A stretch of DNA of 64,000 nt from Janthinobacterium psychrotolerans (GTDB lineage: Bacteria; Pseudomonadota; Gammaproteobacteria; Burkholderiales; Burkholderiaceae_D), in contig NZ_LOCQ01000059.1 of NCBI RefSeq assembly GCF_001677885.1, positions 1 to 64,000 on the forward strand, given 5' to 3'. Made by a program: the position numbers and the translations under genes. The stretch's first letter is position 1. Every line of letters begins with the position of its first letter. This document shows positions 16,096 to 25,989 of this stretch, one piece after another. The notes beneath the pieces are model-generated. The model had not been told where the DNA came from and made no database searches. It saw only the letters and a program-made list of their open reading frames with translations.

Positions 16096-18087
16096 ATGAC
16101 AAGCTCAAGGGTGACACTGGCCACTGGCGTGGCAGATCAGGACGGCGGTAGCGATGCCCGCCGCGCGCAGTTTCTGCACGGCATGGCCGGCTACAACGAT
16201 GCCCACCGCGCAGTGCGCTGGAGCGGGCGCTTCGACGATTTCCTGGCCCGGGTGCTGCCCGGACGCGCCGCGCTGTTGGCCCGCAGCGCCCATCAATATA
16301 TCTGGGACATGCTGCGCGCCAATGGCCATGAAGACGCCAGTGGCCAGTTCCATTGCGCGCTGTTCGACGACGAACTGTTCGGCATCGATGTGGCCATCGG
16401 CCGGGTTGCCGCCTATTTCAAGGCCGCCGCGGCCGGCTCGGAAGTGGGCCGGCGCATGTTGCTGCTGCTGGGACCGCCTTCGGGCGGCAAGTCCACCCTG
16501 GTGATCCTGCTCAAGCGGGGCCTGGAAGCCTATAGCGGCAGCGACGACGGCGCGCTGTACGGCATTGCCGGCTGCCCCGTGCACGAGTCGCCGCTGCACC
16601 TGGTGCCGCAGGGCATGCGCAGCGAGTTTCGCGACAGCTATGGTGTCGAACTGCACGGCGAGCTGTGTCCTCATTGCCGCGCCCGCCTTGATGAACAATA
16701 CCAGGGCGACTTCTTGCAGATGCCGGTCGAGCGCATCGTGCTGTCCGAGGCGGGCCGCTGCGGCATCGGCACCTATGCGCCGCATGACCCCACCACGGCC
16801 GACCTGGCCGACCTGGTCGGCTCGGTCGACCTGTCCAAAGTGGCGCAATACGGCGACGAAGGCGACCCGCGCGCCTGGTCATGGTCGGGCGCCGTGTATG
16901 CGGCCAGCCGCGGCATGCTGGAAATGATCGAGATCCTCAAGGTCAAGCGCGAATTTCTGTATCTGCTGCTGACCCTCACGCAGGAAAAAAACGTCAAGGT
17001 CTCGCGTTTTCCACTGATTTACCTCGATGAAACCATTATCGCCCATACCAATCTGGCCGAGTTCCGCAAATTCGTGCAGGAAAGCGAGAACGAAGCCCTG
17101 CTCGACCGCATGGTCATCGTGCAAGTGCCCTACACCCTCAATTACCGCGAGGAAGCGCGCATCTACCGCAAGCTGATCCTGTCGGCGCCGGCGTTTCGCG
17201 CCGTGCACCTCGACCCGCACGCCCTGCATGCCGCGGCCGTGTTCGCCATCCTGAGCCGGCTGCAGGACGGCGACGAGAAAGAGGCCGAGCTGGTGCAGCG
17301 GCTGCGCATCCATGCCGGCGAAGACGTGGAGGACCTGAACCAGGCCGATGTGCGGCGCTTGCGCGAGCGAGAACGCGACAAATCAGGCCAGGAAGAAGCG
17401 CTGTCGGGGGTGTCGCCGCGTTTCGTGATCAATGCGCTGTCGCATGCCATTATCGCGGCCGGGCGCGACAGCCTCAGCACCATGGATGTGCTGCTGGCCT
17501 TGAAGGACAGCATCGACAACGATGCGCGCATCGAACCGCGCCGCAAACGCCGGTGGATCGACTACCTGGTACTCACGCGCAAGGATTTTTACAACCGCTG
17601 GGTCAAGGCCGATGTGCACAAGGCGCTGTTCGTCTCGTTCGAACAGGAAGCGCAGGATCTGCTGGACAAATACCTCGACGAAGTCGAGGCCATGCTCGAC
17701 AACCGCCAGGTACGCGACCCCATCACCGGCGACGAACGCCGCCCCGACGAGCGCTTCCTGCGCGCGGTGGAAGAAAAAATCCATATCAGCGACTCGGGCA
17801 AGCAATCGTTCCGCCAGGAAGTGGTGCGCAAGGCCATGGGCGCCTTCAAGCGCGGCGAGGCGTTCGGCCTGGCCAGCCATGCGCCGCTGCATGATGCGAT
17901 CCAGCATTATCTGTTCGAACAGCGGCGCGACGTGCTGAGGCTGGTCAGCTCAAGCAAGCGGCCCGATGAGGACGTGCGCGCCAAGGTGTCGGCGGTCGAG
18001 CAGCGCCTGGTTGACGACTATGGCTATGATGCGCACAGCGCGCGCGAAGCGCTCAACTATGTCACCACCTTGCTGGCGCAGGAATGA
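16096..18087 (+). CDS. prkA: PrkA/YeaG serine protein kinase
   Basis: The 663-residue protein belongs to the PrkA family: an N-terminal AAA-like domain with Walker A GPPSGGKST and a C-terminal kinase-like domain. YeaG in enterobacteria acts in adaptation to nutrient stress and stationary phase. Typical family segments are YIWDMLRANG, CPVHESPLHLVP, the CPHC pair and PLIYLDETIIAHTN. The ATG at 16096 is chosen over the in-frame ATG at 16072 because AAGGGG lies six bases upstream. The stop overlaps the yeaH start (ATGA), so the three-gene operon is translationally coupled. Confidence 0.93.
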   Translation: MTSSRVTLATGVADQDGGSDARRAQFLHGMAGYNDAHRAVRWSGRFDDFLARVLPGRAALLARSAHQYIWDMLRANGHEDASGQFHCALFDDELFGIDVAIGRVAAYFKAAAAGSEVGRRMLLLLGPPSGGKSTLVILLKRGLEAYSGSDDGALYGIAGCPVHESPLHLVPQGMRSEFRDSYGVELHGELCPHCRARLDEQYQGDFLQMPVERIVLSEAGRCGIGTYAPHDPTTADLADLVGSVDLSKVAQYGDEGDPRAWSWSGAVYAASRGMLEMIEILKVKREFLYLLLTLTQEKNVKVSRFPLIYLDETIIAHTNLAEFRKFVQESENEALLDRMVIVQVPYTLNYREEARIYRKLILSAPAFRAVHLDPHALHAAAVFAILSRLQDGDEKEAELVQRLRIHAGEDVEDLNQADVRRLRERERDKSGQEEALSGVSPRFVINALSHAIIAAGRDSLSTMDVLLALKDSIDNDARIEPRRKRRWIDYLVLTRKDFYNRWVKADVHKALFVSFEQEAQDLLDKYLDEVEAMLDNRQVRDPITGDERRPDERFLRAVEEKIHISDSGKQSFRQEVVRKAMGAFKRGEAFGLASHAPLHDAIQHYLFEQRRDVLRLVSSSKRPDEDVRAKVSAVEQRLVDDYGYDAHSAREALNYVTTLLAQE

Positions 18088-19250
18088 GCACCGCCGCCCT
18101 CCAGCCCTGGTATGGCCTGTTTTCGCGCGGCGCGCGCGACTGGCTGCGCCACAACCAGAAAGTGCGCGAGGCGGTGCAGGCCCATTTGCCCGAGCTGATC
18201 GCCGGGCCGGACCTGATCACGGGCGCGCAGCAGCGCAGTGTGCAAGTGCCGGTGCGGTTGCTGGAACATGCGCGCTTCAGGCTGTCCTCGCCACGGCTGG
18301 ACACGGGCGCCGGCCAGGGCGAAGGCGAGCCCGGCGACGTGCTGCGCCCGGCGCGGACCGTGGACGACGATGAGGGGGACGGCGACACGCGGGACGGTGG
18401 CGGCGGCGACGGCGAAATCCGCCTGCTGATGGAGTTTGCCATCGACGATATACTCGACTGGCTGTGGGAACACTTCAAGTTGCCCCACTTGCAGCCGCGG
18501 CGCCAGGGCGCCATCACTGAAGACCAGCTGGTGCGCGCCGGCTGGGACAAGCACGGCGCCCGCTCCCGGCTCGATCGCCGCCGCACCGTCAAGGAAGCCA
18601 TCAAGCGGCGCGCGGTGCAGCGGCATCCGGTGCCGTTCACCAACGACGACCTGCGTTACAGGCAGTTGCTGCAGCGCCCGCTGCCCAGCTCCGAGGCGGT
18701 GGTGTTCTTTGTGCTCGACGTGTCGGCCAGCATGGCCCTGGACCAGCGCCGGCTGGCAAAAACCTTCTTTTTCCTGGCCCTGCAGGGCTTGCGGCGCAGC
18801 TATGCGCGCGTCGACACGCGCTTTATTGCGCATACCACGCGCGCCTGGACGTTTTCGGAAAGCGACTTTTTCCAGGTGCACGGCATGGGCGGCACCATGG
18901 CCTCGAGCGCGTTTCGCCTGTGCCGCCAGTTGCTGGCCGAGCGCCATGGCGGCGCGCGCGACAACGCCTATCTGTTCTATGCCTCCGACGGCGAGAACTT
19001 CAGCGAGGACCGCAACGCGGCCAGCGTGGCGCTGGGGGAACTGGCCAGCGAACTGAACTACATGGGCTATGTGGAAACGGCCACCGGCATGCCACGCGCG
19101 CTGGAAACAGAAACCCGCGCCCTGTGCCTGCAGCAGGCGCGGCGCGGCTTGCCGCTACAGACCAGTATCTTGTCAGGACCTGACGATATCTGGCCGGCGC
19201 TGCGCAGCTTTTTCCAGCACGAACATGCGGCGCAGGGAGCGGCGGCATGA
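18084..19250 (+). CDS. yeaH: YeaH/YhbH family protein (DUF444)
   Basis: The 388-residue protein matches the DUF444 family that travels with PrkA. After an acidic low-complexity stretch (about residues 70-110, rich in Gly, Asp and Glu) comes a von Willebrand A-like domain. Its metal-site-like FVLDVSASM occurs near residue 210 and YFYASDGEN-type sequence near 300. Its biochemical activity is unknown. The start overlaps prkA and the stop overlaps spoVR, both by ATGA. It is slightly shorter than the enterobacterial YeaH. Confidence 0.92.
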   Translation: MSTAALQPWYGLFSRGARDWLRHNQKVREAVQAHLPELIAGPDLITGAQQRSVQVPVRLLEHARFRLSSPRLDTGAGQGEGEPGDVLRPARTVDDDEGDGDTRDGGGGDGEIRLLMEFAIDDILDWLWEHFKLPHLQPRRQGAITEDQLVRAGWDKHGARSRLDRRRTVKEAIKRRAVQRHPVPFTNDDLRYRQLLQRPLPSSEAVVFFVLDVSASMALDQRRLAKTFFFLALQGLRRSYARVDTRFIAHTTRAWTFSESDFFQVHGMGGTMASSAFRLCRQLLAERHGGARDNAYLFYASDGENFSEDRNAASVALGELASELNYMGYVETATGMPRALETETRALCLQQARRGLPLQTSILSGPDDIWPALRSFFQHEHAAQGAAA

Positions 19251-20632
19251 CGGACGATACCGCGGACCCGGCGTTGCTGGCCAGCCATGCGGCACGCATC
19301 GAGGCGCTGGCCGTGCAACTGGGCCTGGAATTCGACCGGGTCGACTTCGAACTGGTGCCCAACAGTTTCATGGCCGAGATCGCCATCTATGGCCTGCCGG
19401 TGCGCATGCGCCACTGGTCCTTCGGCGTGCGCTATATCCACCAGCTGGTGCAGCGCAAGATGGGCCACTCGCATATCTTTGAAGTGATGTTCCCGGGCGA
19501 CCCTTGCCGCGCCTATATGTCGCACGACAACACCCTGGCCGAAAATACCCTGGTCACGGCGCATGTGCTCGGCCATGCCGACTTTGCCCGGCGCAACGCG
19601 CTGTTTGCCCGTTTCAGCGCCATGGCCGGCAAGCGCATCCTGGAACACAGCGCGGCGCGCGCCCGGCGCATCGATGCCGCGTGGCAGGCCCATGGACAGG
19701 ACAAGGTGGAAGCGGTGCTGGACGCGGCGCTGGCGCTGGAACAGCATGTCGATATTCATGGCGAGCTGTACCGCCAGCCTTACGCCAGCACCGCCATGCC
19801 CGCACCTGAACAAGCTGTCGCCGGCCCGTTTTCCCGGCGCTACCGGCAACTGCCCGGCGAACAGGCCGCGCTGGCGCCCTTGGCCGAGCGGCGCTTGACG
19901 CCGCCCTGCCCCGAGTACGATCTGCTGTGGTTTATCGCCCACTACGCGCCCGAACTGGCCGACTGGGAGCGCGATATTTTCCTGGCCGTGCGCGAAGAAT
20001 CGTTCTATTTCTACCCGGTCTATGCCTGCCAGATCATGAACGAAGGCTGGGCCTCGTACTGGCATGCGCGGCTGCTGCGCGAGGCGGATTTCTTGCCGCC
20101 GGCACTCTATCTGGCGGCGCTCAAGTCGCATTCGGACGTGGTGCGCCCGCATGCGGGCGAGCGGCAGGCGGCGCTGGCGATCAATCCTTATCACCTCGGT
20201 TTTGCCATTTGGGAACACATCATCGCGCGGCAGGGCCTGGAGGCGGCGCGCCGCATCTGCCGCGACGACGACGATTTCAGTTTTATCCGCAACTATCTCG
20301 ATGCGGAACTGGCCGACCGCCTGGGCCTGTTCGTGCATGAAAGCCGCCACGACGGCGAGACCCGGCTGGCCAGCCGCGACCTGCACGCGATCCGCGAGGC
20401 GATCCTGGCGCCCAAATACCATTATGGCGCACCGTGCATCGCCGCCACCTTGCTCAACGACGACGGCAGCCTGGTGCTGCGCCACGACCACCAGCGCGAT
20501 GGCCGCGGCCTGGCGCTGGAACAGGCGGAGCAGGTACTCGCTTATATTGCCAGGATCTGGCGCCGGCCCGTCACCTTGCATACGGCCGACTTTCGCGGCA
20601 CGCCGCGCGTATTGCAAGGCAAGCAACCATAA
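19247..20632 (+). CDS. SpoVR/YcgB family protein
   Basis: The 461-residue protein of the SpoVR family is the third member of the conserved prkA-yeaH-spoVR set. Family hallmarks include GHSHIFEVMFPGDP, REESFYFYPVYACQIMNEGW, YWHARLL and NPYHLGFAIWEHI. In sporulating bacteria SpoVR affects cortex formation. In proteobacteria its role is undefined but tied to stress and stationary-phase phenotypes of the operon. It ends 15 bases before a convergent sugar epimerase gene, so the left part of the window meets the exopolysaccharide locus here. Confidence 0.92.
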   Translation: MTDDTADPALLASHAARIEALAVQLGLEFDRVDFELVPNSFMAEIAIYGLPVRMRHWSFGVRYIHQLVQRKMGHSHIFEVMFPGDPCRAYMSHDNTLAENTLVTAHVLGHADFARRNALFARFSAMAGKRILEHSAARARRIDAAWQAHGQDKVEAVLDAALALEQHVDIHGELYRQPYASTAMPAPEQAVAGPFSRRYRQLPGEQAALAPLAERRLTPPCPEYDLLWFIAHYAPELADWERDIFLAVREESFYFYPVYACQIMNEGWASYWHARLLREADFLPPALYLAALKSHSDVVRPHAGERQAALAINPYHLGFAIWEHIIARQGLEAARRICRDDDDFSFIRNYLDAELADRLGLFVHESRHDGETRLASRDLHAIREAILAPKYHYGAPCIAATLLNDDGSLVLRHDHQRDGRGLALEQAEQVLAYIARIWRRPVTLHTADFRGTPRVLQGKQP

Positions 20633-20647
20633 GGCGGTGCGGCGGCG

Positions 20648-21712
20648 TCAGGCTTGCGTGCCACCCGCCACCGTTGCGCCCTGCTGCGCCGCATACCACG
20701 CCACCGTCTGCCGCAAGCCCTCGCGCAGCTCATGCGTGGGTGCATAACCGAGCAGCCGCGCCGCGCGGCTGATGTCGGCCTGGGAGTGGCGCACGTCGCC
20801 ATCGCGAAAGCCGCCATGCAGCGGCGCTGGCGCTTGCTGGCCTGGCCGTACTTCCATCACCATGGCTTGCATGGCGGCATGCAGTTGCAGCAAGCTGGTG
20901 CGCCCGTTGACGGCCACGTTGAAGACCTCGTTGACGGCTTGCCGCTGGACGCTGGTGGCCGCCAGCAAATTGGCCTGCACGGCATTGGCGACATAACAGA
21001 AGTCGCGGCTGGTGCTGCCGTCGCCGTTGATGCGCACCGTGTCGCCGGCCAGCATGGCCGCCAGCCAGCGCGGGATCACGGCCGCATAGGCGCCCAACGG
21101 ATCCTGGCGCGGCCCGAATACATTGAAGTAGCGCAGGCCGACCGCTTCGGTGCCGTAGCAGCGGCCATACAACTGCGCATACAGCTCGTTGGCGCGTTTG
21201 CTCAGGGCGTAGGGCGACAGCGGCTCGCCGATCGCAGCTTCCACTTTCGGCAGGCCCGGATGGTCGCCATAGATGGCGCTCGACGAGGCATAGACCAGGC
21301 GCCCGGCGCCGGCCGCGCGCGCCGCCTCCAGCATGCAGACAAAGCCGCCCAGGTTGACGTCATGATACAGCTGCGGTTCGCGCAGCGAGCGCGGCACTGA
21401 GCCGAGCGCCGCCTGGTGCAGCACGATATCGGCGCCGGCGCAGGCGCTGGCGCACGCGGCGGCGTCGCGTATATCGCCTTCGAGCAGGGTAAATCGCCGC
21501 CAGGCCTGCTGGCCGACGCTATCTCGCACCTGCGCCAGGTTATGCCGGTGGCCGGTGCTGAAATTGTCCAGGCCGCGCACCGTCTGGCCCAGTTGCAGCA
21601 AGGTTTCGACCAGATGCGAGCCGATAAAGCCGGCCGCACCGGTCACCAGCCAGCGCCGTGGCGATTGCCGCAACTGCGCGCAGGTCTGCTGATAAACGCT
21701 AGTGTCCGCCAT
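20648..21712 (-). CDS. UDP-N-acetylhexosamine(uronic acid) 4-epimerase, TviC/WbpP-like
   Basis: The 354-residue extended short-chain dehydrogenase/reductase has the NAD-binding GAAGFIGSHL near residue 25, SSSAIYG for the catalytic serine and YALSKRANE for the Tyr-x3-Lys pair. The WLVTGAAGFIGSHLVETLL start and the overall pattern match the TviC/WbpP group, which epimerises UDP-GlcNAc or UDP-GlcNAcA at C4. The ATG overlaps the stop of the dehydrogenase gene by one base (TAATG). The two are therefore coupled and likely act in sequence to make UDP-GalNAcA for the exopolysaccharide. Confidence 0.88.
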   Translation of the reverse strand: MADTSVYQQTCAQLRQSPRRWLVTGAAGFIGSHLVETLLQLGQTVRGLDNFSTGHRHNLAQVRDSVGQQAWRRFTLLEGDIRDAAACASACAGADIVLHQAALGSVPRSLREPQLYHDVNLGGFVCMLEAARAAGAGRLVYASSSAIYGDHPGLPKVEAAIGEPLSPYALSKRANELYAQLYGRCYGTEAVGLRYFNVFGPRQDPLGAYAAVIPRWLAAMLAGDTVRINGDGSTSRDFCYVANAVQANLLAATSVQRQAVNEVFNVAVNGRTSLLQLHAAMQAMVMEVRPGQQAPAPLHGGFRDGDVRHSQADISRAARLLGYAPTHELREGLRQTVAWYAAQQGATVAGGTQA

Positions 21713-23004
21713 TACAGCCGCCATACATGCAGGCCGTCGTCGGTCAACGGACGTGGATCGAAATGCGATTTGATGTCGATAAAGCAGCCGTTGTCGACCA
21801 CCTTGGCGCGGTAATCGGCCAGTGGCCGCGACAGCAGCGCCTGGTGCGACACCGCGCTGATGATCGCCTCGGCCTGCGGCAATTGTTCCCAGCTCAGCAG
21901 TTCCAGGCCGTATTCCTCCAGCGCTTCGCGCCCGTCGGCCACCGGGTCGTGCACATGCACCTGCACGCCATAGCTTTGCAGCTCGTGGATCATGTCGACC
22001 ACCTTGGAGTTGCGCAGGTCGGGACAATTCTCCTTGAAGGTCAGGCCCAGCACGTTGACATGCGAGCCCTTGAGTTTGAAGCCGGCGCGCACCATTTCCT
22101 TGATGGTTTTTTCGGCCACGAACTTGGCCATGCCGTCGTTGATGCGGCGTCCGGCCAGTATCACATGCGGGTGATAGCCGAGCATTTCCGCCTTGTGCGT
22201 CAGGTAATACGGGTCGACGCCGATACAGTGGCCGCCGACCAGGCCCGGCCGGAATGGCAAAAAGTTCCATTTGGTGCCCGCCGCCTGCAGCACTTCCAGG
22301 GTATCGATGCCGATGCGGTCGAAGATGATGGCCAGCTCGTTCATCAGCGCAATATTGAGGTCGCGCTGGGTGTTTTCGATCACTTTGGCGGCCTCGGCCA
22401 CGCGGATGCTGGATGCCCGGTGCACGCCGGCCTCGACCACGCCTTCGTACAGGCGCGCCACCTGCGCCAGCGTCGCCTCGTCGTCGCCGGACACCACCTT
22501 GCGGATGCTGGCCAGGGTATGCGACTTGTCGCCGGGATTGATGCGTTCTGGCGAGAAACCGACATGGAAATCTTCCTTCCAGCGCAGGCCCGAATGCTGT
22601 TCCAGCAGCGGAATGCAGATTTCCTCGGTGGCGCCCGGGTAGACGGTCGACTCGAACACGACAATGGCGCCGCGTTTCATGTGGCGCCCGGCCGTGGCGC
22701 TGGCGCCGGCCAGGGCCGTAAAATCGGGATTGTGCGCGCTGTCGACGGGCGTCGGCACGGCGATGATGATGAAATCGGCCAGCTGCAGTTCGGCCGGGTC
22801 GCAGCTGACGCTGAGCCACTGCGCCGCACGCAATTGTTCGGTGCTCACTTCGCCGGTGGGGTCGACCCCTTCGCGGTAGCTGGCCACCTTGCGCGCCGAC
22901 AAATCAAAGCCGATGGTGCGCTGGCGCGCGCCAAACGCCACCGCCAGCTGCAAGCCCACATAACCGAGTCCTACCACTGCCACCACGCCTGCATCCTTGT
23001 CCAT
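21712..23004 (-). CDS. UDP-N-acetylhexosamine 6-dehydrogenase, TviB-like
   Basis: The 430-residue nucleotide-sugar dehydrogenase oxidises C6 of a UDP-HexNAc to the uronic acid with two NAD. The Rossmann motif VVGLGYVGLQLAVAFG is at the N-terminus. The catalytic cysteine lies in GGHCIGVDPYYL near residue 260. NCPDLRNSKV and a C-terminal UDP-binding domain follow. The pattern is that of TviB/WbpA-type enzymes (UDP-GlcNAc substrate) rather than UDP-glucose dehydrogenase. ATG 23004 is chosen for its GGAG and because the Rossmann motif starts about 8 residues later. It gives the locus an acidic sugar. Confidence 0.9.
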   Translation of the reverse strand: MDKDAGVVAVVGLGYVGLQLAVAFGARQRTIGFDLSARKVASYREGVDPTGEVSTEQLRAAQWLSVSCDPAELQLADFIIIAVPTPVDSAHNPDFTALAGASATAGRHMKRGAIVVFESTVYPGATEEICIPLLEQHSGLRWKEDFHVGFSPERINPGDKSHTLASIRKVVSGDDEATLAQVARLYEGVVEAGVHRASSIRVAEAAKVIENTQRDLNIALMNELAIIFDRIGIDTLEVLQAAGTKWNFLPFRPGLVGGHCIGVDPYYLTHKAEMLGYHPHVILAGRRINDGMAKFVAEKTIKEMVRAGFKLKGSHVNVLGLTFKENCPDLRNSKVVDMIHELQSYGVQVHVHDPVADGREALEEYGLELLSWEQLPQAEAIISAVSHQALLSRPLADYRAKVVDNGCFIDIKSHFDPRPLTDDGLHVWRL

Positions 23005-23223
23005 GCTGTTCGCTCCATCTGGTTGCCGGCCGGTCTGCCGCCGTCTGGAAATTCTACGGTTGCGTCCAGCGGTATTCTTGAGCAGGAACAAGCATGGCGG
23101 ACGCTGGCGCGGCGCCGGGCCGCAAAATCGCCGGCGTATTGAGCGCAATCAACAGGCATGCAGCGCAACTTTCCTACCCTGTGCTGTGCCCTTTCCCTGC
23201 CAACGCCGCCACCGGAGAATGTC

Positions 23224-25986
23224 ATGCGCAACACCCGTCCCGTGATCAGTATCGCCATGCTGTCGCTGTGCTCCGCCCTGCTGCTGGCCTGCAATGGCGG
23301 CCAGAGCAGCGCGAGCCTGCTGGCCGACGCCCAGCTTTACCAGCAAAAAGGCGAACCGCGCGCCGCCATCATCCAGCTGAAAAACCTGCTGCAAAAAGAA
23401 CCCGATAACGCCCGTGCGCGCTTGCTGCTCGGCAGCATCTATCTCGATACGGGCGACGCCCTGTCGGCGGAAAAGGAATTGCGCAAGGCACAGACCCTGG
23501 GCGCGGCCGCGGCTGACGTGCTGCCGCTGCTGGGCAAGGCCTGGCTGATGGCGGGCCAGGTCGATCGGGTACTGAAAGAACTGCCCGGCGACCCGGCGCA
23601 GCCGGCCGCCGTGCTGGCCCTGCGTGGCGACGCCTTGCTGGCCCTGGGCCGCCGCGACGAGGCGCGCACACTGTTTGCCGCCATGCAGCAACGCGAGCCG
23701 GGCCAGACGGACGCGCTGCTGGGCCTGGCGCGCCTGTCCGCGCTCGAAGGCCAGATCGCCGCCGCACAACTGCTGATCGAGCAGGCCTTGAAGGGCAAGC
23801 CGGACAATCTGGAAGCGCTGCGCCTGCAGGGCGACGTACAGCGCCTGCAAGGCAATAGCTCGGCGGCAAGGCTGGCCTACCAGCAGATACTCAAGCTCAA
23901 GCCGGACCAGGTGCAGGCGCGCATCGACCTGGCCAATCTCGATATCACGGAAAACAAGTTCGCCGACGCCGCCGCGCAGCTGGCCAGCGCGCGCAAGAGC
24001 GCACCGGGCAGCCTGGGCGTGCTGCAGGCGCAGGCCCTGCTCGATTTTCGCCAGGGTAAATTCAAGGCGGCGCTGGAAAACCTGCAACTGGTGCTCAAGG
24101 CCGCACCCGAACACATGCCGGCGCTGCTGCTGGCCGGCGCCGTGCAACTGGCGCTGGGCTCGCCGCAGCCGGCCGAAAATTACCTGCAGCCGTTTCTGGC
24201 GGCCCATCCCAAACATCTGTATGCGACCAAGATGATGGCCTCGATCGAAATGGGGCGCGGCAAGACCGATGCGGCGATCGACCTGCTGCAGCCCTTGCTG
24301 GTGGCGTTTCCCGACGATGTGGAACTGCTGTCGCTGGCGGGCGAAGCACATTTGCGCGCGCGCCATTATGACAAGGCCAGCGGCTACTTCGAGAAAGCCA
24401 GCCTGCTGGCGCCGAATACCTCGAAGCTGCACGCGGCGCTGGGGGTGAGCCGCCTGGGCCAGGGCGAAAGCGCACGCGCCGTCAGCGAACTGGAGCGCGC
24501 CAGCTTGCTCGACGACAAAACGCCGCAGGCCGGCACCATGCTGGTCATGACTTTGCTGCGCAACAAGGACAATGCCAGGGCGCTGGCCGCCGTGCAGGCG
24601 ATGGAAAAGCAGCATGGCAGCAATCCACTGGTGCTGAACCTGAAGGGCGGCGTCTACCTGGCGCTTGGCGATCTGCGCGCCGCGCGCGCCAGTTTCGAAC
24701 AGGCGCTGGCCATCGACGGGCGCTACTTGCCGGCCCTGACCAACCTGGCGCAGATCGACATGGCCGAGAAACAGCCCGAGCGCGCGAAGCAGCGCTATGA
24801 GGCGGCCCTGGCCAAGGACAAGAAAAATCCCGATATCGCCGCCGCGCTGGCCAAGCTGGCGGCCTCGCAAGGCAAGCTGGCAGAAGCGCAGCGCTGGCTG
24901 GAAAAAGCCCATGCCGACCAGCCCGACGCTGTCGCGCCGGCCCTGCTGCTCAGTAATTTTTACCTGCAAACCGGCGCCACCGACAAGGCCCTGGCGCTGG
25001 CGCGCACCTTGCAGGTGGGCCACCCCGACGACAGCGATGCGCTGGCGCTGCGCGCGCAGGTCGAATACAGCGCCGGCGAGGCGCGCGCCGCGCTCGACAG
25101 CTACAACAAGCTGGCCACCGTGCAGACCACCTCGGCGCCGCTGCAGATGCGTATTTCCAGCCTGCACCTGGCGCTCGGTGATACGAACAACGCCTTGCAG
25201 GCGGCCCGCCGCGCCCAGGCGATCGACCCGGCCCTGCTTGACGCGCAAGTGGTCGAAGTGGCGCTGCTGCTGGACTTGAAGCGCCCGCGCGATGCGCTGG
25301 CCGTGGCGCGCAAGGTACAGCAGCAGCAACCGAAGCTGGCCGCCGGCTACAAGCTTGAAGCCGATGTGCTGATGGCGCAACAGCAGCCGCGCGAGGCGAT
25401 CCGGCTGTATGAACAGGCTTTTCAGATCAGCAGGATCGGACCGCTGCAGGTACAGCTGTACCGCGCCAGCGTGGCCGCCGGCATGGAACAGCAGGCCGAC
25501 ACCCGCATCGGGACCTGGCTCAGGGAGCATCCCGAAGACAAGGCGACGCGCTTGTACCTGGCCGGCGCCAAGCTCAAGGCCAAACAGTACCGCGCCGCCA
25601 TCGCGCACTACCAGCAGGTAGTGGCAAACGATCCCGGCAATGTGGTGGCGCTCAATGACCTGGCCTGGGCTTACCTGCAAGACAAGGACAGCCGTGCGCT
25701 GGCCACCGCCGAGCAGGCGCACCAGCTGGCGCCCGACAATCCGGCCGTGCTCGACACCTTCGGCTGGATCGCGCTCGAGCAGGGCGACACCAAACGCGCC
25801 ACCGAGCTGCTGCGCCGCGCCGCCAGCCTGGCGCCGAACGCCGCCGAAATTCAATATCACCTGGCGGCGGCGCTGGCCAGGACCGGCGACAAGCCGGCCG
25901 CGCGCAAGCGGCTCGAACAACTGCTGGCCGCCAACAAGGACTTCGCGCAGCGCGCCGAGGCCCAGGCCTTGCTGGCCAGGCTCTAG
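23224..25986 (+). CDS. prsT: PrsT-type TPR-repeat lipoprotein of the XrtA/PEP-CTERM system
   Basis: The 920-residue protein has a lipobox LLAC (C23) and then TPR repeats through to the end (QLYQQKGEPRAAIIQLKNLL is the first). This is the length and layout of the PEP-CTERM-system TPR lipoprotein PrsT. It is probably an outer-membrane or periplasmic scaffold for polysaccharide export or for the sorted proteins; the exact function is unknown. The start at 23224 has GGAG upstream and gives the lipoprotein signal; the open frame itself runs back to 23158. It is divergent from tviB-like and 3 bases from the next membrane protein gene. Confidence 0.9.
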   Translation: MRNTRPVISIAMLSLCSALLLACNGGQSSASLLADAQLYQQKGEPRAAIIQLKNLLQKEPDNARARLLLGSIYLDTGDALSAEKELRKAQTLGAAAADVLPLLGKAWLMAGQVDRVLKELPGDPAQPAAVLALRGDALLALGRRDEARTLFAAMQQREPGQTDALLGLARLSALEGQIAAAQLLIEQALKGKPDNLEALRLQGDVQRLQGNSSAARLAYQQILKLKPDQVQARIDLANLDITENKFADAAAQLASARKSAPGSLGVLQAQALLDFRQGKFKAALENLQLVLKAAPEHMPALLLAGAVQLALGSPQPAENYLQPFLAAHPKHLYATKMMASIEMGRGKTDAAIDLLQPLLVAFPDDVELLSLAGEAHLRARHYDKASGYFEKASLLAPNTSKLHAALGVSRLGQGESARAVSELERASLLDDKTPQAGTMLVMTLLRNKDNARALAAVQAMEKQHGSNPLVLNLKGGVYLALGDLRAARASFEQALAIDGRYLPALTNLAQIDMAEKQPERAKQRYEAALAKDKKNPDIAAALAKLAASQGKLAEAQRWLEKAHADQPDAVAPALLLSNFYLQTGATDKALALARTLQVGHPDDSDALALRAQVEYSAGEARAALDSYNKLATVQTTSAPLQMRISSLHLALGDTNNALQAARRAQAIDPALLDAQVVEVALLLDLKRPRDALAVARKVQQQQPKLAAGYKLEADVLMAQQQPREAIRLYEQAFQISRIGPLQVQLYRASVAAGMEQQADTRIGTWLREHPEDKATRLYLAGAKLKAKQYRAAIAHYQQVVANDPGNVVALNDLAWAYLQDKDSRALATAEQAHQLAPDNPAVLDTFGWIALEQGDTKRATELLRRAASLAPNAAEIQYHLAAALARTGDKPAARKRLEQLLAANKDFAQRAEAQALLARL

Positions 25987-25989
25987 GCT

